Shown: in pieces, positions 35,301-44,000 of the stretch
How the letters are laid out: each line of letters opens with the position of its first letter
How positions within the stretch are numbered: the first letter of the stretch is position 1
Assembly (NCBI RefSeq): GCF_000024965.1
Contig: NC_013530.1
Coordinates: 124,001 to 188,000 of the forward strand
DNA length: 64,000 nt
DNA from: Xylanimonas cellulosilytica DSM 15894
GTDB lineage: Bacteria; Actinomycetota; Actinomycetes; Actinomycetales; Cellulomonadaceae
Reading direction: 5' to 3'
Program-made: the position numbers and the translations under genes
Notes under the pieces: model-generated
What the model was told of the DNA's origin: nothing
Databases searched by the model: none
The model's input: only the letters and a program-made list of their open reading frames with translations

Positions 35301-38300
35301 AACACCTGCGACTGCGGCACCTACCGTGACAAAGGTCCTGGCGCAGGGCGAATGGGACGTGAAGGACACGTTCACCTTCCTCCTGTGCGAGGGCGTGACC
35401 GAGGGCTGCCAGGAGTTGACCCTCACCCACGGTGATGTGGCGGAACCGGGAGAGGGGGTGACTGCGACAGGAGTATTCGGCGGTATCAGCTTCGATCGGC
35501 CCGGTACCTATGAGTACACATTGACCGAAAAGGATGAGAATACAGTTAATCCGTCAATCTCCTACTCTGCGGCGAGCTACCTGTGGACCGTGACGGTGGT
35601 TGACGACGGTCGAGGGGTCCTGACTGCGACGGGAGTGCTGACCCAGGTTCTGGGTGACGGTGGGCAGTCGCTTGTTCCTCCGCTGGTGGTCGCGGACGGA
35701 GACGCGACATTCACGAACGTCCGGGACGCTAACCAGGTCAGTGGCACGCTCCAGGCGACCAAACTCGCCTGGGACAAGACCCTGGTCGGCGGCGCCATGG
35801 GTAATCCGACCCGGGCGCACGAGTTTGACTTTAAGTACCTGGGGGCCATCAACGGGGAGCCAACCGCTGCGAGCGAGCCCCAGGATCTTTCATTCGTTGA
35901 CGACACCCATCTGCTGGGCGACCCGAGAGGGAGTTGGGAGCGCAAGACGAACGTGGCCGGTAGCTCGGCCGTCTCCTCGTCCGAACTGACCTTCACTCGG
36001 GCACATGTGGGACACAGGCTCTACTACTCGGTCGAGGAAGTTGAAACCTCAGACACCTCGTTCGTGAGTACCGACCCCGTGGTCTACATCTATGAGATCG
36101 CTGTGGGTGTCGACACCGAAACCGAGGTTCTGGGTGGAATGAACCCCGTCACCGCGATGTCGGTCCGCTGCGCGACAACCAGGGACGAAGTGACGGATCA
36201 CGGTCCGTTGGGTACTTGTCGCCCCGGCACCGACTCGTTCAACCCGACGACGTCCGTTCCCGCGCTCTTCCAGAACGAGTATGAGGCCGGGCCCGTCGTC
36301 GCCCCGTTGGCCGCCACGAAGGAGCTCGTCGGACGCGACTGGTACGGCGACGATGCGTTTACCTTCCGGATTGAAGGCGACAACACGACCACCCGGAATG
36401 CGATTGCTGCTGGATACATCACGTTGCTCACCGGTGACGACCCGGCCGTTGGGGTGACGCTCCCGGCGGAGATCTCCGTCACGACGGAGGGTGTCGAGAA
36501 CGTCAAGTTCAACCTCCAGTTCACCCGGCAGGGTACGTACCGTTTCAAGATCACGGAGGTCCCCGGGTCTGCCGGCGGCATGACCTACTCCGAGAACTCG
36601 CTCGTCTACACGGTGACGGTGTCCAACCCTGGCGACGACGACCAGAGCGCCCTCGTGGCCACGTCGGCGTGGTACAGCGGCGACGCCACGTTCATCAACA
36701 GGTACGAGCCGGCACAGACGAGTGCCACGCCGTGGTTCAGCAAGCTGCTCAAGGGCCGGAACTGGCTGCCAGATGAGGAGTTCACGTTCGTCATTGACGG
36801 TGTTGTGAAGGACGGTGTCGAGCCGCCGATGCCCGCCGCCACAACCGCAAAGGTCACCTCTGCGAACGCCGTCAGGTTCGACTTCGGTTCGATCGTGTTC
36901 GACAAGGCGGGGACCTACACCTACGTGGTCAGCGAACAGGTTCCGTCGGATAAGGCTCCGGGACTTGACTACGACGGCCGCTCGGCGACCGTCACGATTG
37001 TGGTCAAGGACAGTTTGGAAGCGGAGCTCGGTGCCGAGGTGAGTTACGGGGGTGGCTTCCGCGAGTTCGTCAATACCTATGCCACGGAGCTTCCGTGGGG
37101 GTTCGACGTGACCAAGGCGCTCACGGGCCGTGAAATGGCTGCGGACGAGTTCACCTTCAAGGTCGTCCCCGGCCCGGGAGCCAGTGAGCGGTTCGGTGCC
37201 CAGGCAGCACTCACGGTGCATGGTGCCGCTGGCGATGACGGCCAGGTGGTGACGATGGATGGTCCTCGGGTCACCTTCACGCAGGACGACGCGGGGAAGA
37301 ACTACTGCTGGGAGGTCTCGGAGGACGTCCCGACCGAGCCCTTGCCGGGTATCGCCTACGACCCGGTGATGCACTCCGTGTGTGTGGATGTCTCTGATCC
37401 CGGTCTGGGCGTGCTCACGGCGACGACGAGGGTCACCAGCCTGGGTGGGTCCGGTGGTGGAGCGGCTGATCCCATCGTGATCACGTCTGCGGGCGGCAAC
37501 CCTCCGTGGCCTGCCGTCCCGTTCGAGAACCGCTTCGAGCCGACGTCGTGGACGCTGGCGAAGACCAGCGACCCCGCCGACGGTCACGTCGAGCGGGGGG
37601 ATGAGATCACCTACACCTTGACCGTCGTCGAGGACATTGGCGGCGCCGGGTCGGCAGTGCCTACTGGCATTGTCGTCACGGATGACCTGAGCGACGTGAT
37701 CGGCCCGGGCCGCGCGGAGTTCATCGGCTTCATCGGGGATCACGGCGGTGCCACGTTCGATGCCGAGTCCGGGATGCTGACCTGGGAGCTCGGTACCTTC
37801 GAGGAATCCGCCACGCTGTCGTACAAGGTCCTCGTGGACGACGAGGCGTACGGAGTGACCTTGCGGAACGTGGTCACCGGGACGGGCAACGTCCCGCCGG
37901 AGACGTGCGACCAGGAGACGGAGATCGACGAACTCGAGGATGTGTGCACGACGGTCCACACCACCGGCCCAGGCTGGACGATGTCGAAGTCCGCCAACCC
38001 GGAGGGTGATGAGCTGCTCGCACCGGGTGACACCGTTGAGTACACGCTGGAGGTCATGAACCTGAGCAAGGAGTTCGCGGTGACGGACATCGTCGTCACG
38101 GACGACCTCGCGGAGGTGCTCGCAGACGGTGTCGTGGCGTTGGTGCTGGACGAGTCAGGGGAGTTGGCCCAGCCGGCCGTGGGCGCTGCCCGCCTGGAGG
38201 GCACGACGCTCGTCTGGGATCTCGCTGAGTTGGCACCAGGCCAGACTGCGGAGTTCACCTACTCCGTCACGACGAAGGCCGACGGTACGGCGTACGGCAC

Positions 38301-40497
38301 CACGCTGCGCAACAAGGCATGGGGTGTCGCCAAGGACGGTGATGCGGTTCTCCCGCCGGAGGACTGCACCGTGGGCAGGCCGTGCTCGACCGAGCACGAG
38401 GTGGCGACGCCGGAGTGGACGGTCGTGAAGTCCTCGGACACCGAGGGCGCGGTTCCTGGTGGTGTCATCACCTACGAGCTCACGGTGACCAACAAGGGTG
38501 AGGTGCCGCTGTACGGCGCAACGATCTCCGATGGTCCGGTGGGTCATGGCGGGGGCGTCACGGATGTCTGGGACTTCCTGGACGCTGATGGTTGGGACGG
38601 CAAGTACACCGTCCAAGTCGGCGACGACGGTGAGGCCACGGACTACACGGATGCCACTCCGGAGGATGGTCTGCAACACGTGATCGACGAGCTCGGCGTG
38701 GAAGAGCAGGCGGTCGTGACGTTCACGGTCCAGCTTCCTGACAAGTTCGACGGCGTACACCTGCGGAACACGGTCGTGGGGTCGCTGATCCCGAACCCGG
38801 CGGGCCCGGGCGAGCCCGATGGTCCGTCGTTCCCGCCGCAGGACTGCGCCCTCCCGAACGGGGAGAAGCCGTGCTCGGTGGATCACACCTATCCGCCGGG
38901 GGGCGCGTGGACGCTGGACAAGTCGGCCGAGACACCGTCAGGTACCAGTGCGGTGCTGCCGGGCGACGTCGTCACGTACACGTTGACGGTGGAGAACACC
39001 GGGACGAGCGTCGTGACGGGTGTCGTCATCACGGACGACCTCGCGGAGGTGCTCGCGGACGGTGTCGTGACGCTGGACGCACTGGTCGATCCTGAGGTGG
39101 GTGCAGTGCGCTTGGAGGGCACGACGCTCGTCTGGGATGTCGGTGATCTGGAGCCAGAAGAGAAGGTGGAGTACACCTACTCCGTCACGGTGAAGGCCGA
39201 CGCCAAGTCCTACGGCGCGACGCTGCACAACGCGGCATGGGGTACGGGGCATGGTGTGACCGAGGATGGTCCGGACGAGGCTCTCCCTCCGGAGAACTGC
39301 ACGGAGGACGAGCCGTGCTCGACCGATCATGAGGTGGCGACGCCGCAGTGGACGGTTGCGAAGTCTTCGGACACTCAGATCGCAGTTCCTGGTGGTGAGA
39401 TCACCTATGAACTGACGGTGACCAACACCGGTGAGGTGCCGCTGTACGGCGCGACGATCTCTGATGGCCCTGTGGGTCATGGCGAGAGTGTCACGGACAT
39501 CTGGGACCTCCTTGCCAATGGCGGGTCATGGGATGGCGAGTACACGGTTCAGATCGGTGAGCAGGTCACGGACTACACGGATGCCACTCCGGCGGATGGT
39601 CTACAGCTCACGGTCGATGGGCTTGGTGTGGGTGAGCAGGCGGTTGTGGCCTTCACAGTTCAGCTTCCTGACCAGCTCGCCGCTGTGCACGTGCGAAACA
39701 CGGTGACGGGGTCGCTGATCCCGGACCCGGCAGGCCCGGGTGAGCCGGAGGGCCGGTCGTTCCCGCCGGAAGACTGCGCTGTCTCGAACGGTGCAGCGCC
39801 CTGCTCCGCCGACCATGTGTACACGCCACCCGCGGAATGGACGGCCGCCAAGACCGCCGAGACGCCGTCGGGCACGAGCACGGTGGAACCGGGTGACACC
39901 GTCGTCTACACGCTGACCGTGCAGAACACCGGACTCAGCCCGGTGACCGGCGTCATCGTCACGGACGACCTGTCGGCGGTGCTCGCAGACGGCCTGGTGA
40001 CACTGGACTCGCTGATGGACCCGGTGCAGGGCAGCGTGAGCCTGGATGGCACCACGCTCACCTGGGACGTTGGAACCCTGGCCGTGGGCGAGCCGGTCAC
40101 CTACTCCTACTCGGTGACTGTGAGCACGGACGAGGATGTGTGGGGGCTGACCTTGCACAACGCCGCGTGGGGGACCGGCCGCGGCCCGACGGACGAGGTT
40201 CTGGAACCCGTGTGGTGCACCGAGGCCGCGCCGTGCACGACGGACCACGAGGTGGGGATCCCGGACCCGGAGCCGGACCCGGAGCCGACCGGACACGGGC
40301 TGCCCGCGCCGACGGACCCTGAGCCGGACCTTCCCGAGCCGACGAGTCCCGTGTCCGGGGTCTCCGCGGCGAGGGTCTCCAGCGGTGGTGCACTCGCCTC
40401 GACTGGCGGGAAGGTGACCGCCCTCGCGGCGGCCGGCCTCCTTCTGACGGCGGGGGTGCTGATCGTGCGCCGTCGTCGGGAGGAACCGGCTGACTGA
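32323..40497 (+). CDS. Giant cell-wall-anchored vWA adhesin with FctA-like and DUF11-like modules (protein 1)
   Basis: 2724 residues. Signal peptide to about 46 (PAVA/A); a vWA region with a complete MIDAS start VLVLDNSYSM (Asp163-x-Ser-x-Ser); a Cna-B-like segment about 870-988; five FctA/Spy0128-like modules (about 995-1130, 1140-1321, 1327-1460, 1465-1586, 1588-1737), several with a Lys in TK, a late Glu and an Asn in F-x-N, the layout of Lys-Asn isopeptide bonds; then six DUF11-like modules (about 1740-2644). A Pro/Glu/Asp linker leads to the sorting signal LASTGG (2691-2696), a hydrophobic helix and RRRREE, a class E sortase type signal. It is probably a stalk-like adhesin. ATG 32323 is set by GAGGAGG and the signal peptide; the open frame before it is ignored. 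Codon use in the first two thirds is looser (less GC at third positions) than in neighbours. Confidence 0.88.
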   Translation: MTRNRTAGRRTTRFAPGIAAVLALGLVGAGVVPVAGLVDLAQPAVAAEGDVVTTNPARPAGLEEPDKVADPATHHEYPGSDSLARTDTTNYLEYFDSSRNQGRIWTDKSVFNKDVGIPKTMDQDPGELKVGPDELAVALSALGSTRHVMSTEPVPIDVVLVLDNSYSMTQCVESDAFCRGPNVWQDSRAAAMADAVNSAIQIIHEDDPDNRVAIVLFGTNSEVVTGLVNPQPTGSRYVWLTQSGNSNTNGVLTLHVGNQTRTIGTSGSDTQYTNIQRGLTTGLGLLASQAKAAVTGSEQRVPNLILFTDGEPTRSSTSQSWWNPSGSAVQGPSSTGSAFYGNGFLAALSASLLKAKVEAHYNDADYNRSHGLVGVDANVYTVGLGINGLATSARDIALATLDPSANLGKADGIYGDFTSTFNAYKTGGRPNVPVNTGVDYRINHPAAADAGFREFDPTTDADFKYNKAFFSPMNTEELKKDLDRIAETIIEAAPNYPVEVRSDNASTEGYITFVDELGPYMEVTDFNRIAFCSFTEASPTKCIDKTFLESDIVDEGGGTFSYIFDGEYEANTVSGSDGPVDLSAIKITVTKGASLADGDVVTMSLPAALLPIYDKRVMVDSDGEPVEITPYISHPFHAYYKVAPKPAVLSYLAGINTTSPEERAALAAYVEANTGDGTVRFYSNAHSGAGSDAGLATSSFTPALRNDFYRFSVDSPLYIDDEFKEALTGANWDATQKLAGGDNLEIFYMDVAYVRAGDSLERVPFPVATTAGKLKAAGFSPSGTGPLVAPAGMLDLSDRTANLDFPKCAVEWVAGLPECYDPGDPEFDPNPSNTAATVRTTTSERGQSGGSDAVTAALGNNGFLAYDAPGTLTVRKTVEHDGFDPLGATEFTFRLDVAGDEGDGGDEEKPGFPADVYASDDTFLREDSVVVGGTLTLKDGEYAVIYGLPHGTDYTVTELDIPDGYTLDGENPRFGTIDSSEPSEEEFVNTYEATPATAAPTVTKVLAQGEWDVKDTFTFLLCEGVTEGCQELTLTHGDVAEPGEGVTATGVFGGISFDRPGTYEYTLTEKDENTVNPSISYSAASYLWTVTVVDDGRGVLTATGVLTQVLGDGGQSLVPPLVVADGDATFTNVRDANQVSGTLQATKLAWDKTLVGGAMGNPTRAHEFDFKYLGAINGEPTAASEPQDLSFVDDTHLLGDPRGSWERKTNVAGSSAVSSSELTFTRAHVGHRLYYSVEEVETSDTSFVSTDPVVYIYEIAVGVDTETEVLGGMNPVTAMSVRCATTRDEVTDHGPLGTCRPGTDSFNPTTSVPALFQNEYEAGPVVAPLAATKELVGRDWYGDDAFTFRIEGDNTTTRNAIAAGYITLLTGDDPAVGVTLPAEISVTTEGVENVKFNLQFTRQGTYRFKITEVPGSAGGMTYSENSLVYTVTVSNPGDDDQSALVATSAWYSGDATFINRYEPAQTSATPWFSKLLKGRNWLPDEEFTFVIDGVVKDGVEPPMPAATTAKVTSANAVRFDFGSIVFDKAGTYTYVVSEQVPSDKAPGLDYDGRSATVTIVVKDSLEAELGAEVSYGGGFREFVNTYATELPWGFDVTKALTGREMAADEFTFKVVPGPGASERFGAQAALTVHGAAGDDGQVVTMDGPRVTFTQDDAGKNYCWEVSEDVPTEPLPGIAYDPVMHSVCVDVSDPGLGVLTATTRVTSLGGSGGGAADPIVITSAGGNPPWPAVPFENRFEPTSWTLAKTSDPADGHVERGDEITYTLTVVEDIGGAGSAVPTGIVVTDDLSDVIGPGRAEFIGFIGDHGGATFDAESGMLTWELGTFEESATLSYKVLVDDEAYGVTLRNVVTGTGNVPPETCDQETEIDELEDVCTTVHTTGPGWTMSKSANPEGDELLAPGDTVEYTLEVMNLSKEFAVTDIVVTDDLAEVLADGVVALVLDESGELAQPAVGAARLEGTTLVWDLAELAPGQTAEFTYSVTTKADGTAYGTTLRNKAWGVAKDGDAVLPPEDCTVGRPCSTEHEVATPEWTVVKSSDTEGAVPGGVITYELTVTNKGEVPLYGATISDGPVGHGGGVTDVWDFLDADGWDGKYTVQVGDDGEATDYTDATPEDGLQHVIDELGVEEQAVVTFTVQLPDKFDGVHLRNTVVGSLIPNPAGPGEPDGPSFPPQDCALPNGEKPCSVDHTYPPGGAWTLDKSAETPSGTSAVLPGDVVTYTLTVENTGTSVVTGVVITDDLAEVLADGVVTLDALVDPEVGAVRLEGTTLVWDVGDLEPEEKVEYTYSVTVKADAKSYGATLHNAAWGTGHGVTEDGPDEALPPENCTEDEPCSTDHEVATPQWTVAKSSDTQIAVPGGEITYELTVTNTGEVPLYGATISDGPVGHGESVTDIWDLLANGGSWDGEYTVQIGEQVTDYTDATPADGLQLTVDGLGVGEQAVVAFTVQLPDQLAAVHVRNTVTGSLIPDPAGPGEPEGRSFPPEDCAVSNGAAPCSADHVYTPPAEWTAAKTAETPSGTSTVEPGDTVVYTLTVQNTGLSPVTGVIVTDDLSAVLADGLVTLDSLMDPVQGSVSLDGTTLTWDVGTLAVGEPVTYSYSVTVSTDEDVWGLTLHNAAWGTGRGPTDEVLEPVWCTEAAPCTTDHEVGIPDPEPDPEPTGHGLPAPTDPEPDLPEPTSPVSGVSAARVSSGGALASTGGKVTALAAAGLLLTAGVLIVRRRREEPAD

Positions 40498-40526
40498 AGG
40501 CCGAGATGGCTTGACGGCCATTGACA

Positions 40527-40561
40527 GTGAGGGGCGGGGTGCTGAGCACCCCGCCCCTCAC
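40527..40561 (+). terminator. Perfect 17-bp stem hairpin after giant gene 1
   Basis: Arms 40527-40543 and 40545-40561 are exact inverted copies with one base between them, so a stem of about 16 bp with a tight loop. It lies 30 bp after the stop codon. Its core GGGGCGGGGTGCT is identical to the terminator of giant gene 2. Confidence 0.85.
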
Positions 40562-40637
40562 GTGTACGCGGGCCCACCCCCCTGCGTGCCGCCCAAGCTG
40601 TTGGCCTGCGCGTCCGCGCTGATCTGCGCCACGGCGG

Positions 40638-40653
40638 GTTACGTTTCGGTAAC
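40638..40653. promoter_or_regulatory. GTTAC-N6-GTAAC element, MtrA-like
   Basis: GTTACGTTTCGGTAAC reads both as a direct repeat of GTNAC and as an inverted repeat, the style of sites reported for the response regulator MtrA. It sits about 365 bp before the gene 2 start and could lie near its promoter. Confidence 0.3.
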
Positions 40654-41016
40654 GATGGACCTGCCTGCTTGCGGTTTCCACCCACCCGCCGCCGGGGCTA
40701 GTACTGGTCGCGACGCGGGTCGATACGGGTGCCCGCCCTGGCGGTACGGGGTCGTGTCCGATTTGCCCATCTAGGCGGGCGAAAGCGGAGGTCGTTGCGC
40801 AGAAAAACGGTCTCTACGAGCACGGTCTACCGCGGCTGCCGAACCCGCGTTCGGGACCCGCCTCCCTCGGGGCGCCGGCCTGCGTTCGTGCCCCTGAGCG
40901 CTGACCGCCCCGTGTTCACAGGGCGCCACTTCCCCTGCGGGGAGGCAAGCCCTACCTGAAGCCTCGCACGAAACGACCGAACTACCACGGCCGTACCAAC
41001 CGAGGAGGTGGCAGCG

Positions 41017-44000
41017 ATGACGCTCAGACGAGCGATCTCTGGCGCGACAGCAGCAGTACTCGTGCTGCTCAGTGCCGTAACAACTGGCGGGGCGGCCGCC
41101 GCTGAGCCGGATACGGGCGGAATCAACGCGGAGCCTGCTGCGACGGTGGGCGTATCGACCAACCCGACCCGGCCAGCAGCGCTGGCGGCGCCGAGCAAGG
41201 AAGTTGACCCGGCGACGCACCACGAGTTCCCCGGCGTCGAGGACACTGACTACTACATCTCCTCGCGGAACCCTGGACGCATCTGGACCGACAAGACCGT
41301 CTTTAGTACCGACGTCGCAGTGCCGAAGGATATGCAGGACGAAGAGAACCCGATTCCGGATCTGCAGGTCGGTGAGGATGAGCTCGCTGTGGCGCTGTCG
41401 GCGGTCGGTTCGACGCGACACGTGAGCCGAGAGGTGCCGACCCCGGTTGACGTATCGCTCATCATCGATAATTCGACGTCGATGAGGCAGTGTGTCGGAA
41501 ACACAAACATGTGTACGGGTGCGAGCGCAGACGACAACCCGTACACGAAATCACGTGCCGCGGCGATGGTCGAAGCGCTGAACGTGGCGATCGGGATCAT
41601 CGCGGAGAACCCGGCGAACCGGATCGCCGTCACGCAGTTCTCTGAGAACTCGGGCGAGTTCGTGGATCTCGGAACACCGAAGAATGCGCCGAGGCCCAGC
41701 GCTCAGGCGACCTTTATCGGCGGACCCTACGTCTACCTGACCCACTCGGGCTCGACAATGACCCTCACGATGACGGATGATACCCGCACTGGCAACGCCA
41801 GGACTCGGACGCTGACTGTTGGTGGCGGCAGCACCAACATCCACCGCGGCGTGGCAACCGGCATGGGGCTTCTCGCACAGGCGAACTCGGTCACCGGGGA
41901 GAACCAGCGGATCCCCAACGTCATCCTCTTCACCGACGGCGAGCCGACGTACTCCGCGAGTGTTACGAACTGGTGGGCGCCCGGGGCCAGTGGCGCGAAC
42001 CACGGCCCGAATTCGCCTACAGCGACACAGTACTACGGCAACGGGTTCAAGGCGGCGCTAACCGCGTCATTGCTAAAGAACAAGATTGAGGCCGTCTACA
42101 ACGATGAGGCGTTCAACTTGGCCCATGCCCGAACCCCGGTGGAGGCAAGCGTCTACACCATCGGCCTAGGGGTCAGCGGGCTATCGGAACAGGGACGGCA
42201 GCTTGCCTACGCGACGCTCGATCCGGGCAAGACGAACCCCGCTACGCCTACTGTTAACCCGATGCTCGAGCAGTTCAATGTGGCGTTTGGTGAGTATAAT
42301 TCGTCCGGAAGCCCTGAAGTTCTAGTCAACCGGACAACCGGGCAGAACCCGCAGGACGTCTTCTTCCGGGTCACGCATCCGACGGTGAATGGTTACGTCG
42401 AGTATGAGCCGACCACCCTGCGCTACAACAAGGAGTTCCATTCGCCTGTAACACAGGAAGACCTGGAGCGGGCGTTCGAGAGCATCGCTCAGCAGATCGT
42501 TGACCCGCCGAACTACCCCGTCGAGGTCTCCTCGAGCACGGCGACGGATGGCTACGTGACTTTCGTCGACGAACTCGGCCCGTACATGCAGGTCACGGAC
42601 TTCAACCGGTTGGCGTTCTGCTCGGTGGTCCCTCCTGTGATCGACCCGAACGACTGCGCGAACGTGACCTTTACTAACCCGACGCGCACCCCTAGCGGAC
42701 TGACCGACACGTACGTCTTCAAGGGTCAGTACCCGGCCAACGGGCTGGGCGCCTCGCCGGACGACGAGGACATATCGAGCATCCATGTGACTGTGACACG
42801 CGGCGCGACCCTTGCACAGGGTGACATCGTCACCGTGAAGATCCCGGCCGCGATGCTGCCCATCTACGACAAGCAGATAAAGCTCGCGGCGAACGGCACA
42901 CCGACGATCACGCCCTACGCGTCACACCCACTACACGCCTACTACAAGGTGGCGCCCAAGGCGGAGGTGCTCAGCTTCCTCGGTGACGTTACAACGACGC
43001 TGTCCATGGCCGAACGTGACGCCCTGACCGCATACATCAACGACCACACGGACTCCGGAAAGGTGCGCTTCTACTCGAACGCATTCGACGCCGGCAGTGC
43101 AGCAGGCAAGACCACCGCGACGTTCACGCCGGCGAAGAAGAACGACTTCTATCGTTTCTCGGTGGACACACCGCTGTTTCGTACCGACGGCAGCCCTCTG
43201 CTGTTCAGCGATTGGGCGACCCTGGACGAGTCTATCCCCCTCTACTACGAGGACATCGTCTACATCAACGAGGGCAACGGCCCAGAGGCCGTGAAGATGA
43301 GGGTTGACACCACCGTCACGGCACTGCTTGCGGCGAAGACGGACACAATGGTCGTGAAACAGGGCCCATTAGGCCAGGCTGTCGCGCCGGCTGGGATGCG
43401 AGACTACGGGTCGCGGCCGCGGAACCTGGACCACTCGAAGTGTGCTCCCGACGCCCTCACATGGGATGAAGGCTCACCGGTGCCATGCGCGGAGGGCGAC
43501 CTCGAGAACACCACGGGCACCGCCAGCATGGTGCGTGTGACGAAGAACGAACAGGAGCAGGTCGTCGTCGCGCTTGGCAACAATGGGTACCTGGAGTACG
43601 AGGTGCCCGGACGGCTGACCATCACCAAGCGCGTCGCCGCCGGGCTGAACTTGGATCCGAATGACGACGACGAGTTCCGGTTCAGTGTTGAGTTCACAGG
43701 AGCGCCAGGGGTCTACCCGTTTGGCGTCTATGCCCTCACCAACATGACGGCCCCGCTGTATATCGGCGAGATGAGCAGTGGTGACACCATAACTCTGCTT
43801 GCCGACCAACGAGCTGTGATCGCGGGCTTACCTGATGGGGCCACGTACAAGGTCACGGAGTTCGACCTGCCCCCGGGGTACGAGCCGGTGAGCGCGACCC
43901 CGGAAGGTGTCATCGCCGTCCCGCAGGCTCAACCGGTCGCCGTTGAGTTCCTGAACACCTATGCGCCCACGCGCACCGATGCCGTCGCGACGCCGACGGT

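Larger units (their letters stand above)
40498..41016. other. 519-bp intergenic region between giant genes 1 and 2
   Basis: Contains the terminator of gene 1 (40527-40561), a GTTAC-N6-GTAAC element (40638-40653) and the ribosome site of gene 2 (GAGGAGG, 41002-41008). Small open frames here have no start signals. A long untranslated leader for gene 2 is possible. Confidence 0.5.

Noticed and set aside
36049-37959. 636-codon minus-strand open frame inside giant gene 1
   Set aside because: Same reason: antisense shadow without start signal or recognisable domain.
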